Shown here piece after piece: positions 1 to 9,300 of a DNA stretch of 64,000 nt. A program made the position numbers and the translations under genes. Every line of letters starts with the position of its first letter. Position 1 is the first letter of the stretch. The notes under the pieces are model-generated. The model made no database searches, was not told where the DNA came from, and saw only the letters and a list, made by a program, of their open reading frames with translations. Source of the stretch: Rhodobacteraceae bacterium Alg231-30 (GTDB lineage Bacteria > Pseudomonadota > Alphaproteobacteria > Rhodobacterales > Rhodobacteraceae); the NCBI GenBank assembly GCA_900143615.1, contig FREU01000007.1, positions 25,200 through 89,199 on the forward strand. Reading direction: 5' to 3'.

Positions 1-678
1 CTGCCTGGCGCCCATGCCACAAAACCCGGCTCCGCCATGAAGCCGTTCTTTGGCGTCAAACCCGTCGTGCTGGACCCGACCGCGGGCACAGTGATCGAGG
101 GGAATGACGTCGAAGGTGTGCTCTGCATCGGGGACAGCTGGCCCGGCCAGATGCGCACCGTTTGGGGAGATCACGAGCGCTTTGAGAAGACCTATTTCTC
201 CGACTACAAAGGCTACTACTTTGCCGGTGACGGCTGCCGCCGCGATGCGGATGGCGACTATTGGATCACCGGTCGTGTGGATGATGTGATCAACGTGTCC
301 GGTCACCGCATGGGCACCGCCGAAGTGGAGAGCGCATTGGTGGCGCATGCTGCCGTGGCCGAGGCGGCTGTGGTCGGCTATCCCCATGACATCAAGGGCC
401 AAGGTATCTATTGCTATGTCACCTTGATGAATGACCGCGAGCCCTCTGACGAGCTGATGAAAGAGCTGCGCACTTGGGTGCGCACCGAAATCGGCCCGAT
501 CGCATCGCCTGATCTGGTGCAATGGTCCCCCGGTCTGCCCAAAACCCGCTCCGGCAAGATCATGCGCCGCATCCTGCGCAAGATCGCAGAAAACGACTTT
601 GGCGCACTCGGCGATACATCCACTCTCGCAGACCCCTCCGTCGTCGATGACCTCATCGAAAACAGAATGAACCGCTAA
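1..678 (+). CDS. acs: Acetyl-CoA synthetase, C-terminal part (5' end outside window)
   Basis: The frame is open from base 1 and runs 225 codons to a stop, so this is the C-terminal third of an AMP-forming acyl-CoA synthetase, most like acetyl-CoA synthetase, which turns acetate, ATP and CoA into acetyl-CoA. Visible are the hinge region [17 protein letters not shown] and, near the end, [15 protein letters not shown]. That second motif holds the catalytic lysine, which in this family is switched off by acetylation. The N-terminal A3 and A5 motifs are not in the window, so the substrate (acetate or propionate) rests on overall similarity. A strong terminator follows at 723-752. Confidence 0.93.
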   Translation: MPGAHATKPGSAMKPFFGVKPVVLDPTAGTVIEGNDVEGVLCIGDSWPGQMRTVWGDHERFEKTYFSDYKGYYFAGDGCRRDADGDYWITGRVDDVINVSGHRMGTAEVESALVAHAAVAEAAVVGYPHDIKGQGIYCYVTLMNDREPSDELMKELRTWVRTEIGPIASPDLVQWSPGLPKTRSGKIMRRILRKIAENDFGALGDTSTLADPSVVDDLIENRMNR

Positions 679-722
679 GAACTTCCCTGAGAATGGTGCT
701 GGTCAGCGCTGCTCTCACTATT

Positions 723-752
723 ACGGGCTGGTCTCTACCAGCCCGTTTTTTT
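723..752 (+). terminator. Rho-independent terminator of acs
   Basis: ACGGGCTGG (723-731) pairs with CCAGCCCGT (738-746) across a 6-base loop and is followed directly by a run of T. It lies 45 bases after the acs stop. Confidence 0.9.
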
Positions 753-819
753 TGCGAATTACAAATCCTCAAGACAACCTTTAATTGCATAACACGTTAA
801 CACCCCCTAGCGTGATCCT

Positions 820-1728
820 ATGGCTCAGGATCGCCCCCTTCTCGGAATTGTACTCATGCTGGGGTTTTGTATCCTGGCCCCTCTTGGTGATGCAGTAGCA
901 AAGATCCTGTCGACAGCCGTGCCATTGGGGCAGTTACTGTTTGTCCGCTTTGCCATTCAAGCCGCAGTGCTCTTTCCAATAATTCTTGCCACGGGGCGTC
1001 CGTGGCGGATGCGCGGACGCGTCTTAAAACTCGTGTTTGTCAGAACCTTGCTGCACATGCTTGGCATCGGCGCCATGTTCACAGCTCTGCGCTATCTGCC
1101 GCTAGCAGACGCAGTGGCCATCGCGTTTGTCATGCCCTTTTTTATGCTGTTGCTGGGTCGCTTCATTTTACATGAAGAAGTTGGCCTACGTCGTTTATGC
1201 GCCAGCATTGTTGGTTTCATAGGAACTTTACTTGTCATTCAGCCAAGTTTTGTCTCTGTTGGATGGCCTGCCTTTTTGCCACTGGTGGTGGCCGTAGTAT
1301 TTGCCTTCTTTATGCTCATCACACGTCAAATCGCAAAGGAAACTGACCCCATTTGCCTACAAGCAATAAGCGGATTAATGGCATCGGCCATGATCATTCC
1401 GGCACTGATCTTTGGGGCACACAACAATTGGCGTGAACTAACGATGATCCAACCGGATGTTCCCACAGTCTGGCTTCTCGTAATCATTGGCTTGCTGGGC
1501 ACTCTGGTACATCTCTTAATGACCTGGGCGCTACGTTATGCCCCTTCAACAACACTTGCCCCAATGCAATATCTTGAAATCCCTTTCGCCGCTCTGATCG
1601 GCTGGCTATTTTTTGGAGACTGGCCGAACCAATTGGCAGGGGTTGGGATTTTGATCACTGTGGCCGCAGGGTTATATGTTGTTTTCCGAGAGCGGGCCAC
1701 GTCGCGGGCTGCTCCGCCAATTCCTTAA
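820..1728 (+). CDS. DMT-superfamily (EamA) transporter
   Basis: This 302-residue protein has about ten hydrophobic helices in two EamA repeats (roughly residues 8-140 and 150-290), the usual layout of drug/metabolite transporters of the inner membrane. Motifs such as ALRYLPLADAVAIAFVMPF in the first half and APMQYLEIPFAALIGWLFF in the second half fit the family. The substrate cannot be read from the sequence. The last 74 bases overlap the 3' end of the convergent thiamine pyrophosphokinase gene. Confidence 0.85.
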   Translation: MAQDRPLLGIVLMLGFCILAPLGDAVAKILSTAVPLGQLLFVRFAIQAAVLFPIILATGRPWRMRGRVLKLVFVRTLLHMLGIGAMFTALRYLPLADAVAIAFVMPFFMLLLGRFILHEEVGLRRLCASIVGFIGTLLVIQPSFVSVGWPAFLPLVVAVVFAFFMLITRQIAKETDPICLQAISGLMASAMIIPALIFGAHNNWRELTMIQPDVPTVWLLVIIGLLGTLVHLLMTWALRYAPSTTLAPMQYLEIPFAALIGWLFFGDWPNQLAGVGILITVAAGLYVVFRERATSRAAPPIP

Positions 1729-2365
1729 CCACGATCTCCAGCCAGTTTTTCGGCAGAATAGCCAACATCTTTGCGCTGCTAAATTGCAAGGTCACCTTGC
1801 CCTCTGCTTGATTGGAAGTCCCAATCCGTCCGTCCGGCGTAAACTTCAGCCCGTCAATCGGCCAGCTAAGCCCTTCTGAAACACCTTCAACCGGTCCCAT
1901 AGGAAATAGTGACACCCGCGTGCCAGCCACAAGCGGTAACTCCAGCTTAGGAGGCGCTAGAAACGCAATGTCGGTATCGCTGATCAGAATACAGCGCTGC
2001 TGAGGTTGGGACACCAGCGCATTAAAACAAGCCAGCTGATGATCCAGACGCGCACCGGTAAATCCGACACCTAACAAAAGAGGTGATGCGACACTTCTGA
2101 GAGCCTTTTCAAAGTCTGTGCTCTCCTGTTCGGTAATATGCTGGATTCGTTCTGCAGGCACCTTTGCGATACTTTCAGCATGCAACGAATCCAAATCTCC
2201 GATAACCAAATCGGGCACAATACCATGGTGCAGCGCGTGGTCCGTGCCACCATCCACGGCCACAAGCCGCGGAGCAATCTTTAGACACCGAACGAAATCA
2301 GCGGCCAGTACCGGTCCAGCACCGACCAAAGTGATTGGCTCCAAATCCCGAACAATCGCGGCCAT
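1655..2365 (-). CDS. thiN: Thiamine pyrophosphokinase
   Basis: The 236-residue protein should transfer pyrophosphate from ATP to thiamine to make the cofactor ThDP in the cytoplasm. The N-terminal catalytic domain shows AVDGGTDHAL and PDLVIGDLDSL, the Asp-rich metal and nucleotide site of the family, followed by a TDFEKAL segment. A beta-rich thiamine-binding half follows. The final 20 or so residues (after LEIVVKE) are encoded antisense to the transporter C-terminus and look like an added tail. It is convergent with the EamA gene, so the two are not co-transcribed. Confidence 0.88.
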   Translation of the reverse strand: MAAIVRDLEPITLVGAGPVLAADFVRCLKIAPRLVAVDGGTDHALHHGIVPDLVIGDLDSLHAESIAKVPAERIQHITEQESTDFEKALRSVASPLLLGVGFTGARLDHQLACFNALVSQPQQRCILISDTDIAFLAPPKLELPLVAGTRVSLFPMGPVEGVSEGLSWPIDGLKFTPDGRIGTSNQAEGKVTLQFSSAKMLAILPKNWLEIVVKELAEQPATWPALGKQHITLRPQ

Positions 2366-2506
2366 TTTCCTGCATTACCCTCAAATTGAAATGAGACGTC
2401 ACATTTTCGCCCCAAAATGATACCCTGCTTTCCACAGAATCGGTCACGTTTCGACGCTCCTGTCGTGGTAAACAGAAAGTCGAGCAGCGCAAAGGACCTG
2501 AATTCC

Positions 2507-4798
2507 ATGGTGACGAATAACAAAGTGCTAACGGTCTCTTACGGCACCTTCTCATGTACGCTTGAGGGGTTTGAAGAGTCCTTTGATACGATGAAAGCGA
2601 TCGCGGAGTATTTTCGCGATCTGGCTGGCGACGATCGATATTTCGGCGCAGAACCCCCAACGCCCGACGCAGAAATGCTGGCACGTATTGCAGAGCGCGA
2701 GATTGAGCGCCGTGTAAGTGCTCGGATGGACTCTGGTGCGATTGTACTAAGTGCAATGCCCGGCGCAGCCGCGCAGGCAGAAGAGGTAAAGACACCTCAG
2801 TCAGAAGAAACATCAATCATTGCTAAAGATGACGCGAGTGTTGTTGCTGATTCTGTCAAAGAACCTGACGCATCCGAAGACCTGGACGAAACCGACTTTG
2901 ATTCCGAAGTAGCGGAAGAGGAAAGTGCTGTCCAAGAAGATGTCGTGGAAGCCGTTGAGGTCGAGGAGACTCTTATTGAAACGCCCGTCGAAGCGGAAGA
3001 CATCGAACAAGCTCAAGCCGATGAAGCCGACATCGAAATCACTGATGCCGTAGCAGCAGAAATCGCAGACGATTATGCGGACAGTGTTCAAGACATCGAG
3101 GACGTTGCTGAACCTGTTGCTGAAATTTCCGAAACTGAAGAAGCTGTTTTGGACGAAGCAGAATCCCTTGAGGACTTCGTTGAGGTTGCAGAAGACGAGA
3201 CAGCATTCGCAATCGACGCCGAGCGCGCAGATGTTGCTGAAGAAACCCCGCTCGATGCTCAGCAGGAAGACCAGATAAAAGACGCCGCCGAGCTATTCGC
3301 TTTGGCAGATGAAGAAAACAGCGAGGACAGCTTTTTTGATGACTTCCCGGAAGCTCTTTCAGAAGAGGACGAGCTTCAAGCCGACAATAGCGCAGCGTCT
3401 GAGGACTTTGGCTTTTCGGATTGGGAAGATCAAAAAGACGACGTTCCTCCACAGTTTGAAGAAAACTCAATTGCGGCCAAGCTAGAGCGTATTCGCGCAG
3501 TGGTCGCCCGCGTTGATGCACAGCCAGACGAAGAGGATTTTTCTGAGGATGAGCATGCTGAAGCCGTTGAACCACAGGATGTGTCCAACGAAAAAACTCT
3601 AGAGCGGATCGAAGCTGCCGTTGCGGAAAACGTCTCAGAGCATGAAGAGCTTGAGGACGCGTTTTCTGCCGAACCTATTGGAGAGGACGTTGCTCAGGAC
3701 GAGTTGCTGGACAAAACGGAAGATGAAGTGGACACACCAGCACCTCTTCGTGCCCGTGTCGTACGGATGAAAAAGGCCGATTTCGAACAAGCGGTTTCCT
3801 CCGGTCTGCTGGAAGCTGAACCTGTCGAAGATGACGAAGTCGAGCCAGAGTCTACGGAAACAGGGCTCACGGCAGAAGACGAAGCTGACCTCATGGCGGA
3901 ACTCGCCGAAGTTGAAGCCGAACTGGCTCCAGAAACACTGGAGTTGGAAGAGGACACCTCTGCACAAGACGCGGCCTTTGAAGCGGACCCAATTGAGGAC
4001 GCTGCGGAATTGGCAGAAACCGAGATCTCGGTTGATGACATCGACACCGGCAGCCAGGTTCTTGCGGACCAGCCCAGCGGTGACAAAGACATTTCTCGCC
4101 TGATGGACAAAGCAAACACGGAAATGGAAGAGCCCGAGGGCAACCGCCGTCGTCGTGCGATTGCACATCTTCGCGCCGCTGTTGCAGCTACGAGAGCCGA
4201 GAAAGAAGCCGGTCAGGACACCGGCCCCAAAGATGGCACCACCGCCTATCGCGATGATCTCGCCAGTGTCGTACGTCCCGTTCCCGGTGGAAACCCAGTT
4301 TCACAGCCAAAAAGCGAGCGTCCTGCGCCCGCCCCGTTGAAGTTGGTCGCCGAACAGCGCATTGACACTCCGGTCGAGGAGCCTGAGCAACCACAAGAGG
4401 AGGCTGTGCCCTCTGCTGCCGTGCGTCCGCGTCGCGTCTCTGCCGATCAAATCGATCGCGTAGAAGTCGCCCGCGCCGCAACTCCTGTCGGATCAAACGC
4501 GGCTATGCAAAGCGACTTTGTCGAATTTGCCAGCGACGTTGGCGCGACACGGCTGCCCGACACACTGGAAGCCGCCGCATCCTACCTCACCTACGATCAA
4601 GGTATGGATCGCTTCTCCCGCGCAATGCTGGTCCGTCTGGCACGCGAGTGTAACGAAGCCGAATTCACTCGCGAAGATGGCCTACGCAGCTTCGGGCAAT
4701 TGTTGCGGTCTGGGAAAATCAAGAAAATTGCCGGTGGCAAATTCACCGCAGATCCATCCATTGGGTTTCGCCGCGACGAAGGCCGCGCCGTCGGCTAA
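2507..4798 (+). CDS. Large acidic protein of unknown function
   Basis: 763 residues. I place the start at the ATG at 2507, ten bases after AAAGGA, rather than at the in-frame ATG at 2417, because the conserved-looking domain begins at MVTNNKVLTVSYGTF. Three regions are visible: a folded N-terminal part (about 1-75, containing FDTMKAIAEYFRDLAGDDRYFG), a very long Glu/Asp/Ala-rich low-complexity stretch (about 85-600), and a compact C-terminal part (about 665-763) with helices and LRSGKIKKIAGGKFT, which looks like a small winged-helix or protein-binding domain. I recognise it as a conserved roseobacter hypothetical but know of no assigned role. No signal peptide or membrane helix is seen. Confidence 0.85.
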   Translation: MVTNNKVLTVSYGTFSCTLEGFEESFDTMKAIAEYFRDLAGDDRYFGAEPPTPDAEMLARIAEREIERRVSARMDSGAIVLSAMPGAAAQAEEVKTPQSEETSIIAKDDASVVADSVKEPDASEDLDETDFDSEVAEEESAVQEDVVEAVEVEETLIETPVEAEDIEQAQADEADIEITDAVAAEIADDYADSVQDIEDVAEPVAEISETEEAVLDEAESLEDFVEVAEDETAFAIDAERADVAEETPLDAQQEDQIKDAAELFALADEENSEDSFFDDFPEALSEEDELQADNSAASEDFGFSDWEDQKDDVPPQFEENSIAAKLERIRAVVARVDAQPDEEDFSEDEHAEAVEPQDVSNEKTLERIEAAVAENVSEHEELEDAFSAEPIGEDVAQDELLDKTEDEVDTPAPLRARVVRMKKADFEQAVSSGLLEAEPVEDDEVEPESTETGLTAEDEADLMAELAEVEAELAPETLELEEDTSAQDAAFEADPIEDAAELAETEISVDDIDTGSQVLADQPSGDKDISRLMDKANTEMEEPEGNRRRRAIAHLRAAVAATRAEKEAGQDTGPKDGTTAYRDDLASVVRPVPGGNPVSQPKSERPAPAPLKLVAEQRIDTPVEEPEQPQEEAVPSAAVRPRRVSADQIDRVEVARAATPVGSNAAMQSDFVEFASDVGATRLPDTLEAAASYLTYDQGMDRFSRAMLVRLARECNEAEFTREDGLRSFGQLLRSGKIKKIAGGKFTADPSIGFRRDEGRAVG

Positions 4799-4820
4799 AA
4801 AATAACAGATAGCCAAACAA

Positions 4821-4852
4821 AAAACGCCCGAACCAAGTTCGGGCGTTTTTTT
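4821..4852. terminator. Bidirectional terminator
   Basis: AAAACGCCCGAAC (4821-4833) and GTTCGGGCGTTTT (4837-4849) form a 13-bp stem with a 3-base loop, with T runs on both strands. It separates the acidic protein from the convergent DUF2842 gene. Confidence 0.93.
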
Positions 4853-4877
4853 GTATATGATCGTCAGTTGGCGCTTT

Positions 4878-5114
4878 TCAGCGATCCAAACTGTCGTCGG
4901 GTGCGTCAGGGTCTGCTTGCCCAATGCCCTTGAAAACCGACTTAAACGGCACGATCCAAACGATACCTAGCCCGATATAAATCGCCAAAGTCAGCAGAAA
5001 GGACTCAGAGGCGATTGTGGTCGCAAGAACGCTCGCCACAAGGATATAAATCGGCAGGCCAACCACTAGGATCACGATCGACCATCTTTTTCGAGCTTTA
5101 TAACTTAACGCCAT
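4878..5114 (-). CDS. DUF2842 small membrane protein
   Basis: 78 residues with two hydrophobic helices (about 12-32 and 38-60) between a basic N-terminus and an acidic C-tail. The sequence matches the DUF2842 family of alphaproteobacteria, whose function is unknown. It lies 29 bases downstream of purA on the same strand and may be co-transcribed with it. The shared terminator at 4821-4852 closes the unit. Confidence 0.8.
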   Translation of the reverse strand: MALSYKARKRWSIVILVVGLPIYILVASVLATTIASESFLLTLAIYIGLGIVWIVPFKSVFKGIGQADPDAPDDSLDR

Positions 5115-5143
5115 AGCGCAAACTTCCTAACCGACTAAGTCAA

Positions 5144-6457
5144 TCAATCCGCGAAGGGATCAGTTACAAGAATGGTATCTTCACGCTCAGGCGACGTCGA
5201 CAACAGCGCGACAGGGCATTCAATCAACTCTTCCACGCGACGCACATATTTGACAGCATTTGCGGGCAAATCGTTCCAGCTGCGCGCACCTTCTGTAGTT
5301 TCCGACCACCCTGCGATCTCTTCATAGATCGGCACACAACGCGCCTGCTGATCTGCCGCTGTCGGCAGGTAATCCAAACGCTTTCCGTCCAAATCATAGC
5401 CAACACAGATTTTCAGCGTGTCAAAGCCATCCAGAACGTCAAGTTTGGTCAAGCAGATGCCTTTGATGCCCGATGTAGCACATGTCTGACGCACCAAAGC
5501 AGCGTCAAACCAGCCACAGCGGCGCTGACGTCCGGTGGTGGTACCAAACTCATGCCCACGGGTCCCGAGCCGTTCACCATCTGCATCCGGTGTGCCATCA
5601 TCTTTCAACAGCTCAGTCGGAAAAGGCCCTTCACCCACACGGGTTGTATAGGCTTTCACAATGCCCAACACATAGTCGATGGACCCTGGACCGATACCGA
5701 CACCTGTCGCAGCTTGTCCCGCGATCACGTTGGAAGAGGTCACAAAAGGATATGTGCCAAAATCAATGTCCAACAGCGCGCCCTGCGCGCCTTCAAACAG
5801 GATACGTTTGCCTGCTTTGCGCTTTTCATTCAGCACTTTCCAAACCGGAGCGGCATAGGGCAAAATATCGACAGCGATATCTTTGAGCTGCTGGATCAAC
5901 GCATCGCGATCAATGGGCTCCACCCCCAGACCTTTGCGCAACGGATCATGGTGCTGCAATGCCCGATCAACGCGCGCTTCCAGCGTTGTTTCATCCGCCA
6001 GATCCGCAACGCGGATCGCACGGCGTCCAACTTTGTCCTCATATGCCGGGCCAATACCGCGACCTGTTGTGCCAATCTTGGTCCCTTTGGACGCAAATTC
6101 CTCGCGCGCACGATCCAACTCGCCATGGAACGGCAGGATCAACGGGGTGTTTTCAGCAATCATCAAAGTTTCCGGCGTGATCTCCACACCCTGCTGGCGT
6201 ACTTGGCCAATTTCGGCCATCAAATGCCACGGGTCTAAAACAACACCGTTGCCGATCACACTCAACTTGCCGCCGCGCACCACACCAGATGGCAGTGCAT
6301 GCAACTTATAAACAGCTCCATCGATCACCAGCGTGTGGCCAGCGTTATGCCCGCCTTGAAAGCGCGCGATGATATCGGCTCGCTCACTCAGCCAGTCAAC
6401 GATCTTGCCTTTTCCTTCGTCACCCCATTGGGCGCCCACAACGACGACATTGGCCAT
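5144..6457 (-). CDS. purA: Adenylosuccinate synthetase
   Basis: 437 residues, the normal length. The enzyme joins IMP and aspartate with GTP to give adenylosuccinate, the first committed step from IMP to AMP. The N-terminus carries the GTP-binding loop WGDEGKGK (11-18). [10 protein letters not shown] and [14 protein letters not shown] follow, then [19 protein letters not shown] near the IMP and aspartate sites. AAGGAC precedes the ATG at a good distance. The product is cytoplasmic. Confidence 0.98.
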   Translation of the reverse strand: MANVVVVGAQWGDEGKGKIVDWLSERADIIARFQGGHNAGHTLVIDGAVYKLHALPSGVVRGGKLSVIGNGVVLDPWHLMAEIGQVRQQGVEITPETLMIAENTPLILPFHGELDRAREEFASKGTKIGTTGRGIGPAYEDKVGRRAIRVADLADETTLEARVDRALQHHDPLRKGLGVEPIDRDALIQQLKDIAVDILPYAAPVWKVLNEKRKAGKRILFEGAQGALLDIDFGTYPFVTSSNVIAGQAATGVGIGPGSIDYVLGIVKAYTTRVGEGPFPTELLKDDGTPDADGERLGTRGHEFGTTTGRQRRCGWFDAALVRQTCATSGIKGICLTKLDVLDGFDTLKICVGYDLDGKRLDYLPTAADQQARCVPIYEEIAGWSETTEGARSWNDLPANAVKYVRRVEELIECPVALLSTSPEREDTILVTDPFAD

Positions 6458-6602
6458 GGCTGAGTCCTTTTTTCGATGTCAAACCGCGCTCTTTTAGCCA
6501 TGTTGGGCAGAACACGAAACCTCAAAGTCACCTCAAGACTAGACAGATGGCCCCTTTTTGCGCAAGGAAGGCACAAAAAAGATAAAATGCGAGGGGTATG
6601 AG

Positions 6603-6998
6603 ATGGGGCTGTTGCTGCGTTGGGTGTTTGCGTTCTTGCTTTTAGCGCTGACTTTCAACCCGACCGATTACAATTACGTGCATTGGAGCCACGACAATTA
6701 CGTCGAGGAACTGCCGCTGACCGTGTTGTTGGGGCTCCTGCTTGTCATTGGCTACATCATCTACCTGCGCGCCACGCTGCGCTCGATTGGCAGCTTTGGC
6801 ATGGCACTCGTGCTCTCAGTAGTCGCTGCTCTGGCTTGGGTGCTTTACGATTGGGGCATGCTCAATCTGGACAATGAGGCGATCCAAATCTGGATCGCAA
6901 TTGTGGCGCTGTCAATTGTGCTCGGAATCGGCATGGGTTGGTCGCATGTGCGCCGCATGCTGTCGGGGCAATATGACGTGGATGATGTGAACGGATAA
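6603..6998 (+). CDS. DUF6524 membrane protein
   Basis: 131 residues from the ATG at 6603, which has a GAGGGG ribosome site a few bases upstream; the in-frame ATG at 6558 would add 15 hydrophilic residues and lacks such a site. Four hydrophobic helices are visible (about 2-18, 38-56, 66-84 and 95-113), with a conserved FNPTDYNYVHW segment after the first. This fits the uncharacterised DUF6524 family. It is divergent from purA. The function is unknown. Confidence 0.78.
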   Translation: MGLLLRWVFAFLLLALTFNPTDYNYVHWSHDNYVEELPLTVLLGLLLVIGYIIYLRATLRSIGSFGMALVLSVVAALAWVLYDWGMLNLDNEAIQIWIAIVALSIVLGIGMGWSHVRRMLSGQYDVDDVNG

Positions 6999-7059
6999 AG
7001 CGACGGAAGAGGCTCAGAGCGGCGTATAAGTCTAAGCACTCACACAACGGACTTACGTC

Positions 7060-8334
7060 ATGCGCCGAATACTCACTGCCCTCTCCCTTTTGACCTTCCC
7101 TGCCCTCGTCTCAGCGCAGCCCAACATTCTTCTGGTGATCGCAGATGACATGGGCGTGGATGTCAGCCCTTGCCATGCGCAAGGCAGTAACATGGTCCGC
7201 ATGCCAACACTTAAGTCGCTCTGTGACACGGGGCTGGTGTTCGAAAACGCGCACGCCCATCCGACCTGCTCCCCCACCCGCGCCAATATTGTGACGGGTC
7301 AATACTCCAGCAACACAGGCATCGGCGCTGTCGTCTCTGAGCGCGCACCAGATGGGTTGAGCACTCAAACCCTCAGCCTGTTTGATGTGCTCAATGAAAA
7401 TACCAACTACGCAACCGCCGTGGTTGGCAAATGGCACCTTGGCCCGCAAAAGCGTGACCTGTCTCATCCTGCAAAAATGGGGGTCGGCACATATTACGGC
7501 GTTCCCAGTGGCGGTGTAAAAAATTATTTCAGTTGGCGCGGCGTGCAAAACGGCCGCCCCTTTCAAAGCACCACCTATATCACCACAGATCTCACCAACT
7601 ATGCAGCCGATTGGATTTCCAAACAGGATCAGCCCTGGATGCTTTGGATGGCGCACATCGCGCCGCACTCTCCGTTTCACGCGCCTCCTGAGGAATTGCA
7701 CAGCTTTAAAGGGCTCAGTACTGCGGCCCTGCGCCCACGCGACGATCCCAGCGCACATTATTTTGCCATGTTAGAGGCTCTGGACACCGAACTGGCGCGC
7801 TTGCTTGACGGGCTCCCGAAAGCTCAGCGCGACAATACTGTGGTGATTTTCATTGGCGACAACGGCTCGCCGGGTCAAATCACCCGCCGCCTGAATACCT
7901 CCCGCGATGCCAAAGGTTCGATCCGGGATGGCGGCACGCATATTCCACTGGTCATTTCGGGGGGCGGCGTGCCGCGTGGGCGCAGCGACGCGCCAGCACA
8001 GGTGACCGATCTCTTCGCCACCATACTTGGGCTTGCAGAGGTTGGCGGGCAATACAGTGACAGTTTCGACTTGCTCAATGGCTCCCCCCGTGAGGCAACG
8101 TTGATTGAGCACTTCAACGCGGACGGTACGCGTGGTCAGGTGGTTCAAGGCTGGGCTATGAGTGACGGCAGCTACAGCCTGATTGCGCCCCAAGACGGCC
8201 CGCTTGAACTATATGACGTGGCGCGTGACCCTCGTCAGGCCAACAACCTGCTCAATAAACCCACAGCAGAGCACACATCTGTCGCTCAGCGCTTCAACCA
8301 GTTGCGCGACACGTATCTGCAGCCGTCAAACTAA
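7060..8334 (+). CDS. Secreted sulfatase (arylsulfatase family S1)
   Basis: 424 residues with a signal peptide ending near VSAQ (residue 20), so it is probably periplasmic. The alkaline-phosphatase fold is marked by ILLVIADDMG, with paired Asp metal ligands, and by the sulfatase signature CSPTR at 70-74, where Cys70 would be oxidised to formylglycine. KWHLG (about 126-130), HIAPHSPFHAP and FIGDNGSPG supply further active-site residues. It should hydrolyse a sulfate ester; the natural substrate is not deducible. No sulfatase-maturing enzyme is in the window. The 3' end overlaps the convergent nitrile hydratase accessory gene by 41 bases. Confidence 0.9.
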   Translation: MRRILTALSLLTFPALVSAQPNILLVIADDMGVDVSPCHAQGSNMVRMPTLKSLCDTGLVFENAHAHPTCSPTRANIVTGQYSSNTGIGAVVSERAPDGLSTQTLSLFDVLNENTNYATAVVGKWHLGPQKRDLSHPAKMGVGTYYGVPSGGVKNYFSWRGVQNGRPFQSTTYITTDLTNYAADWISKQDQPWMLWMAHIAPHSPFHAPPEELHSFKGLSTAALRPRDDPSAHYFAMLEALDTELARLLDGLPKAQRDNTVVIFIGDNGSPGQITRRLNTSRDAKGSIRDGGTHIPLVISGGGVPRGRSDAPAQVTDLFATILGLAEVGGQYSDSFDLLNGSPREATLIEHFNADGTRGQVVQGWAMSDGSYSLIAPQDGPLELYDVARDPRQANNLLNKPTAEHTSVAQRFNQLRDTYLQPSN

Positions 8335-8632
8335 CCGGATCACCGTGGGGCGTGCTGAGATAGGCGCGCTCCCAAGCGGCGCGAGTCGCCTCAACCGCAT
8401 CCCCTTCGGCCATGCCACGCTCTTGAAGGTACATCTCAAGCGTTTCCAGCCAAGCGTTAAAGTAGTCCTCGCCTCCATCCAGCTCTTTGTTCAGACCGTG
8501 GCGCTGTAAAGTTGCGCTAAATCTTTGAACCCACTCGGCCCATTCAAAATAGCCCGCCTCGTTCAAATGGACGGTCAATGCAAAGACCTGCGCGTGCCAA
8601 GGCGCGTCAAATGCTGGCTCTGGTCGGTTCAT
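8294..8632 (-). CDS. Nitrile hydratase accessory protein
   Basis: 112 residues from the ATG at 8632, which overlaps the beta-subunit stop as ATGA. The sequence (PEPAFDAPWHAQVFALTVHL, then FEWAEWVQRF and YFNAWLETLE) fits the small activators encoded after cobalt nitrile hydratase subunits. These resemble the beta-subunit N-terminus and are thought to escort alpha during cobalt insertion. It is third in the alpha-beta-accessory operon. The upstream in-frame codons to 8659 lie inside the beta gene and are not needed. Confidence 0.87.
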   Translation of the reverse strand: MNRPEPAFDAPWHAQVFALTVHLNEAGYFEWAEWVQRFSATLQRHGLNKELDGGEDYFNAWLETLEMYLQERGMAEGDAVEATRAAWERAYLSTPHGDPVSLTAADTCRATG

Positions 8633-9300
8633 GACGTGGCCTCCAAATAGCTTTCCCACATATCCAGCACCACCTCGTCATGCTCTGATGCCTCAGCCCC
8701 CCACAATTCACGCGCAGTAAACCGCACCGCATACAACGGCTGCGCTGCCTCTCCCTGATAGTGCCCGTGGCTGTCAGGAAAGACATGCGCACCGTGATAG
8801 ATGACAATTTCACCTGATGCGCCCGCAGAATACCCGGGTTGGCGGGTGTGGCCGCCATCAAAAGTCTCATTGCGCGCCGGCCGGCGGGTTTTCACCCGAT
8901 CACCGACTGCAAAACTTGGCGGCGCGCCCTCCCGAACATAGGGGCTGCCTTTTGCCAGAACCGCCTGAACATTCTCTGCGCGTAGGGTTTTATGCGCCAT
9001 TTCTGATACGCCGTCGCCTCGACCAGCTTTTAGCTCTTCCTCGGTGACCAAACCTCGATCCACCAACAAGTCAGCCAGCGCAGCCATCCATTTTTCATAA
9101 TAAGAAAAGCGGCCATAATCCTTGCTTCCAAGCAATTCGCGCATGTGACGTGAACTGTCGATATTCCAAGCTCCGGCAGCCCCAGCCGCGACAGTCATAG
9201 CCAACGCGCGCTTATGCCATTCTTTTTCAAAAGTCGCGTTATCCTCGGGATCAACTGGCCCATCACCGAACCGCCCGCCCATATCATGTACGCGGCTCAT
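8629..9300 (-). CDS. nthB: Nitrile hydratase, beta subunit
   Basis: 223 residues, normal for the family. The protein starts with MSRVHDMGGRFGDGPVDPE, the conserved N-terminal arm that wraps around the alpha subunit. The C-terminal SH3-like barrel (about 115-223) contains FAVGDRVKTRRP, HTRQPGY and VRFTARELWG. With alpha it forms the enzyme that hydrates nitriles to amides. Its start codon overlaps the alpha stop (ATGA, 9297-9300), so translation is probably coupled. Confidence 0.95.
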   Translation of the reverse strand: MSRVHDMGGRFGDGPVDPEDNATFEKEWHKRALAMTVAAGAAGAWNIDSSRHMRELLGSKDYGRFSYYEKWMAALADLLVDRGLVTEEELKAGRGDGVSEMAHKTLRAENVQAVLAKGSPYVREGAPPSFAVGDRVKTRRPARNETFDGGHTRQPGYSAGASGEIVIYHGAHVFPDSHGHYQGEAAQPLYAVRFTARELWGAEASEHDEVVLDMWESYLEATS

